NCBI GenBank assembly: GCA_900556705.1
Contig: USPT01000055.1
Location: 1 to 6,499, forward strand
DNA from: an uncultured Collinsella sp.
Lineage (GTDB): Bacteria > Actinomycetota > Coriobacteriia > Coriobacteriales > Coriobacteriaceae
Length of the DNA: 6,499 bases
Direction: 5' to 3'
The translations under genes and the position numbers were made by a program. This document shows, in pieces, positions 5,307-6,499 of the stretch. Positions within the stretch are counted from its first letter, which is position 1. Each line of letters begins with the position of its first letter. A model generated the notes under the pieces. The model made no database searches. It was not told the origin of the DNA and saw only the letters and a program-made list of their open reading frames with translations.

Positions 5307-6282
5307 ACTTACCGTTCCCGAGGGTATTGACCCCTCGCGCGTTTTGGGTGCCGGCGACGGCGTCCTTCGTGCGCTGGAGAGCTCAGTTCGCGCCCACGTG
5401 GTCGCCCGTGGCGACAGCATCGCCGTGAGCGGTGACCCGGACGAGGTCGAACTGGTCGCGCGTTTTTTCGAACATGCCTTTCGTGAGGCTGCTTCCGGGC
5501 GCACGCTTTCTGCCGACGATGTCTCTCGCTGCCTGGCCGTCTTGCGCGACGGTGAGCACGAGGCTACGTCGCTTCGCGATGACGTGCTGCTTTCGTATCG
5601 CGGTCGCGTCATTCGCCCCAAGACGCTCGGTCAAAAGCGCTATGTGGATGCCATCCGCTCAAATACCATCACGTTTGGCTTGGGTCCTGCCGGTACCGGT
5701 AAGACCTATCTGGCCATGGCGCTCGCTGTTGCCGCACTCAAGCGTCACGAGGTGGGCCGTCTGATCTTGACGCGTCCGGTTGTCGAGGCGGGGGAGAACC
5801 TGGGCTTTTTGCCCGGCACCCTCGAGGAAAAGATCGATCCGTACATGCGCCCGCTCTACGACGCCCTATTTTGCATGATGGATCGCGAGCGCACCGATGA
5901 GCTCATGGAGCGCGGCGTGATCGAGATCGCCCCGCTTGCCTACATGCGCGGCCGCACGCTGAGCGACGCCTTCGTGGTGCTCGACGAGGCCCAAAATACC
6001 ACGCCCGAGCAGATGAAGATGTTTCTGACGCGCCTGGGCTTTAACTCCAAGTTTGTGATTACCGGCGACCTGAGCCAGCGTGACCTGGTGGGCCGTCGTG
6101 GTGGCTTGGCGGATGTCGAGAAGATTTTGGGCCGTGTCGACGATGTCGCATTTTCTCACCTCGAGCGTGCCGACGTGGTGCGCCATGCCCTGGTGGGACG
6201 TATCGTCGAGGCATATGATGCTTATGATGACGTGCGCGAGCAGCGCCCGCGCGACCGAAAGGAGTCCCGTTGGGTGTATTGA
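5287..6282 (+). CDS. phoH: PhoH-family ATPase (YbeZ-type)
   Basis: PhoH/YbeZ proteins are cytoplasmic P-loop ATPases related to superfamily 1 helicase cores. They are functionally linked to the endoribonuclease YbeY and to ribosome or RNA quality control. The 331-residue protein, normal for the family, has an N-terminal region (about 5-70) with VLGAGDGVLRALE and an ARGDSIAVSG stretch that resembles a small KH-like nucleic-acid-binding module. A conserved RPKTLGQKRYVDAI lead-in precedes the Walker A motif GPAGTGKT (133-140). LTRPVVEAGENLGFLPG, a family hallmark, follows. Walker B is FVVLDEAQN (229-237) and the sensor-like stretch VITGDLSQRDL comes after it. The start chosen is ATG 5287. A longer reading from 5167 would add 40 residues without family resemblance inside mtaB. 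The gene overlaps mtaB by 20 bp and ybeY by 13 bp. Despite the name, a role in phosphate starvation is not implied here. Confidence 0.95.
   Translation: MEASKIRLTVPEGIDPSRVLGAGDGVLRALESSVRAHVVARGDSIAVSGDPDEVELVARFFEHAFREAASGRTLSADDVSRCLAVLRDGEHEATSLRDDVLLSYRGRVIRPKTLGQKRYVDAIRSNTITFGLGPAGTGKTYLAMALAVAALKRHEVGRLILTRPVVEAGENLGFLPGTLEEKIDPYMRPLYDALFCMMDRERTDELMERGVIEIAPLAYMRGRTLSDAFVVLDEAQNTTPEQMKMFLTRLGFNSKFVITGDLSQRDLVGRRGGLADVEKILGRVDDVAFSHLERADVVRHALVGRIVEAYDAYDDVREQRPRDRKESRWVY
6258..6264 (+). promoter_or_regulatory. Ribosome binding site AAAGGAG selecting a TTG start for ybeY
   Basis: AAAGGAG lies 5 nt before TTG 6270 and 14 nt before the in-frame TTG 6279. No ATG or GTG in the ybeY frame occurs between it and the conserved part of the protein. 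It lies within the phoH coding end. Confidence 0.65.
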
Positions 6283-6499
6283 TCAGCAACGATGCCGAGC
6301 TCGATACGCTGCTCGACGCGCAGGAGGTAGAACACATCTGCGAGGTCGTGCTTGCCGCCGAAGGCGTTGAGCGTGAAGTCGAGATTTCCCTTTCGTATGT
6401 CGACGAGGACGAGATGCACGAGCTCAACCACGAGTGGCGCGGTTTCGACCGCACCACCGATGTCCTCTCGTTTGAATGCGACTCGGCCTTTGACGAGGA
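6270..6499 (+). CDS. ybeY: rRNA maturation endoribonuclease YbeY, N-terminal part (3' end outside window)
   Basis: YbeY is a zinc-dependent single-strand endoribonuclease needed for 16S rRNA 3'-end maturation and late 70S ribosome quality control. The 76 visible residues run without a stop to the window edge. They contain EISLSYVDEDEMHELNHEWRGFDRTTDVLSF in pieces: the acidic V-D-E-D-E-M segment, L-N-H-E-W-R-G, and T-D-V-L-S-F (63-68), the most recognisable YbeY signature before the catalytic region. The zinc motif H-x3-H-x5-H would lie beyond the window and cannot be checked. The start is taken as TTG 6270 on the basis of AAAGGAG 5 nt upstream, which makes the gene overlap phoH by 13 bp. TTG 6279 is the alternative, costing three residues. 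The phoH-ybeY pairing is widely conserved, and the overlap suggests coupled synthesis of partners. Confidence 0.9.
   Translation, partial: MGVLISNDAELDTLLDAQEVEHICEVVLAAEGVEREVEISLSYVDEDEMHELNHEWRGFDRTTDVLSFECDSAFDE

Noticed and set aside
2934..5621. Minus-strand open frame of 895 codons across dnaJ, mtaB and the start of phoH
   Set aside because: Its codons are exactly in register with those of dnaJ and mtaB, so it stays open simply because those genes avoid TTA, CTA and TCA codons. The translation is low-complexity and resembles no family, while the plus-strand genes are unmistakable.

Overview
The window is GC-rich (roughly 60% or more) and densely packed. All seven genes lie on the plus strand, with gaps of 0-81 bp. 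Codon use avoids A/T-ending rare codons, and four of the six visible starts are GTG or TTG. The gene set and order (dus - hemW - J protein - dnaJ - mtaB - phoH - ybeY) point to a high-GC actinobacterium. My best guess is a Coriobacteriia member such as Collinsella or a relative; this is inferred from protein flavour and gene order, not from any search.

Layout: 1-377 is the 3' end of a tRNA-dihydrouridine synthase gene. Two bases later comes hemW (380-1612), a radical-SAM-family heme chaperone. After a short gap with a possible weak promoter and a small dyad comes the most unusual gene, a DnaJ-like protein (1671-2774). It has a J domain, a Gly/Phe region and all four zinc motifs, but its chain leaves the DnaJ plan after C-terminal domain I. 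It then runs into about three predicted membrane segments in place of domain II and the dimerisation end. An 81-bp gap, again with a possible promoter, leads to a normal full-length dnaJ (2856-4004). From there dnaJ, mtaB (4014-5306), phoH (5287-6282) and ybeY (from 6270, cut by the window end) are tightly packed, with overlaps at the last two junctions suggesting translational coupling.

The genes form a housekeeping block for tRNA modification (dihydrouridine, ms2t6A37), protein folding (two J proteins) and RNA/ribosome quality control (PhoH ATPase and YbeY endoribonuclease). In many actinobacteria and Firmicutes, hrcA sits just before dnaJ in this neighbourhood and rsmE or prmA just after it. 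Neither is present here, and the membrane J protein occupies the slot where hrcA is often found. No CIRCE or HAIR heat-shock operator was seen by eye. I found no RNA genes, CRISPR arrays, insertion sequences or clear rho-independent terminators, and no uncovered stretch longer than 81 bp.
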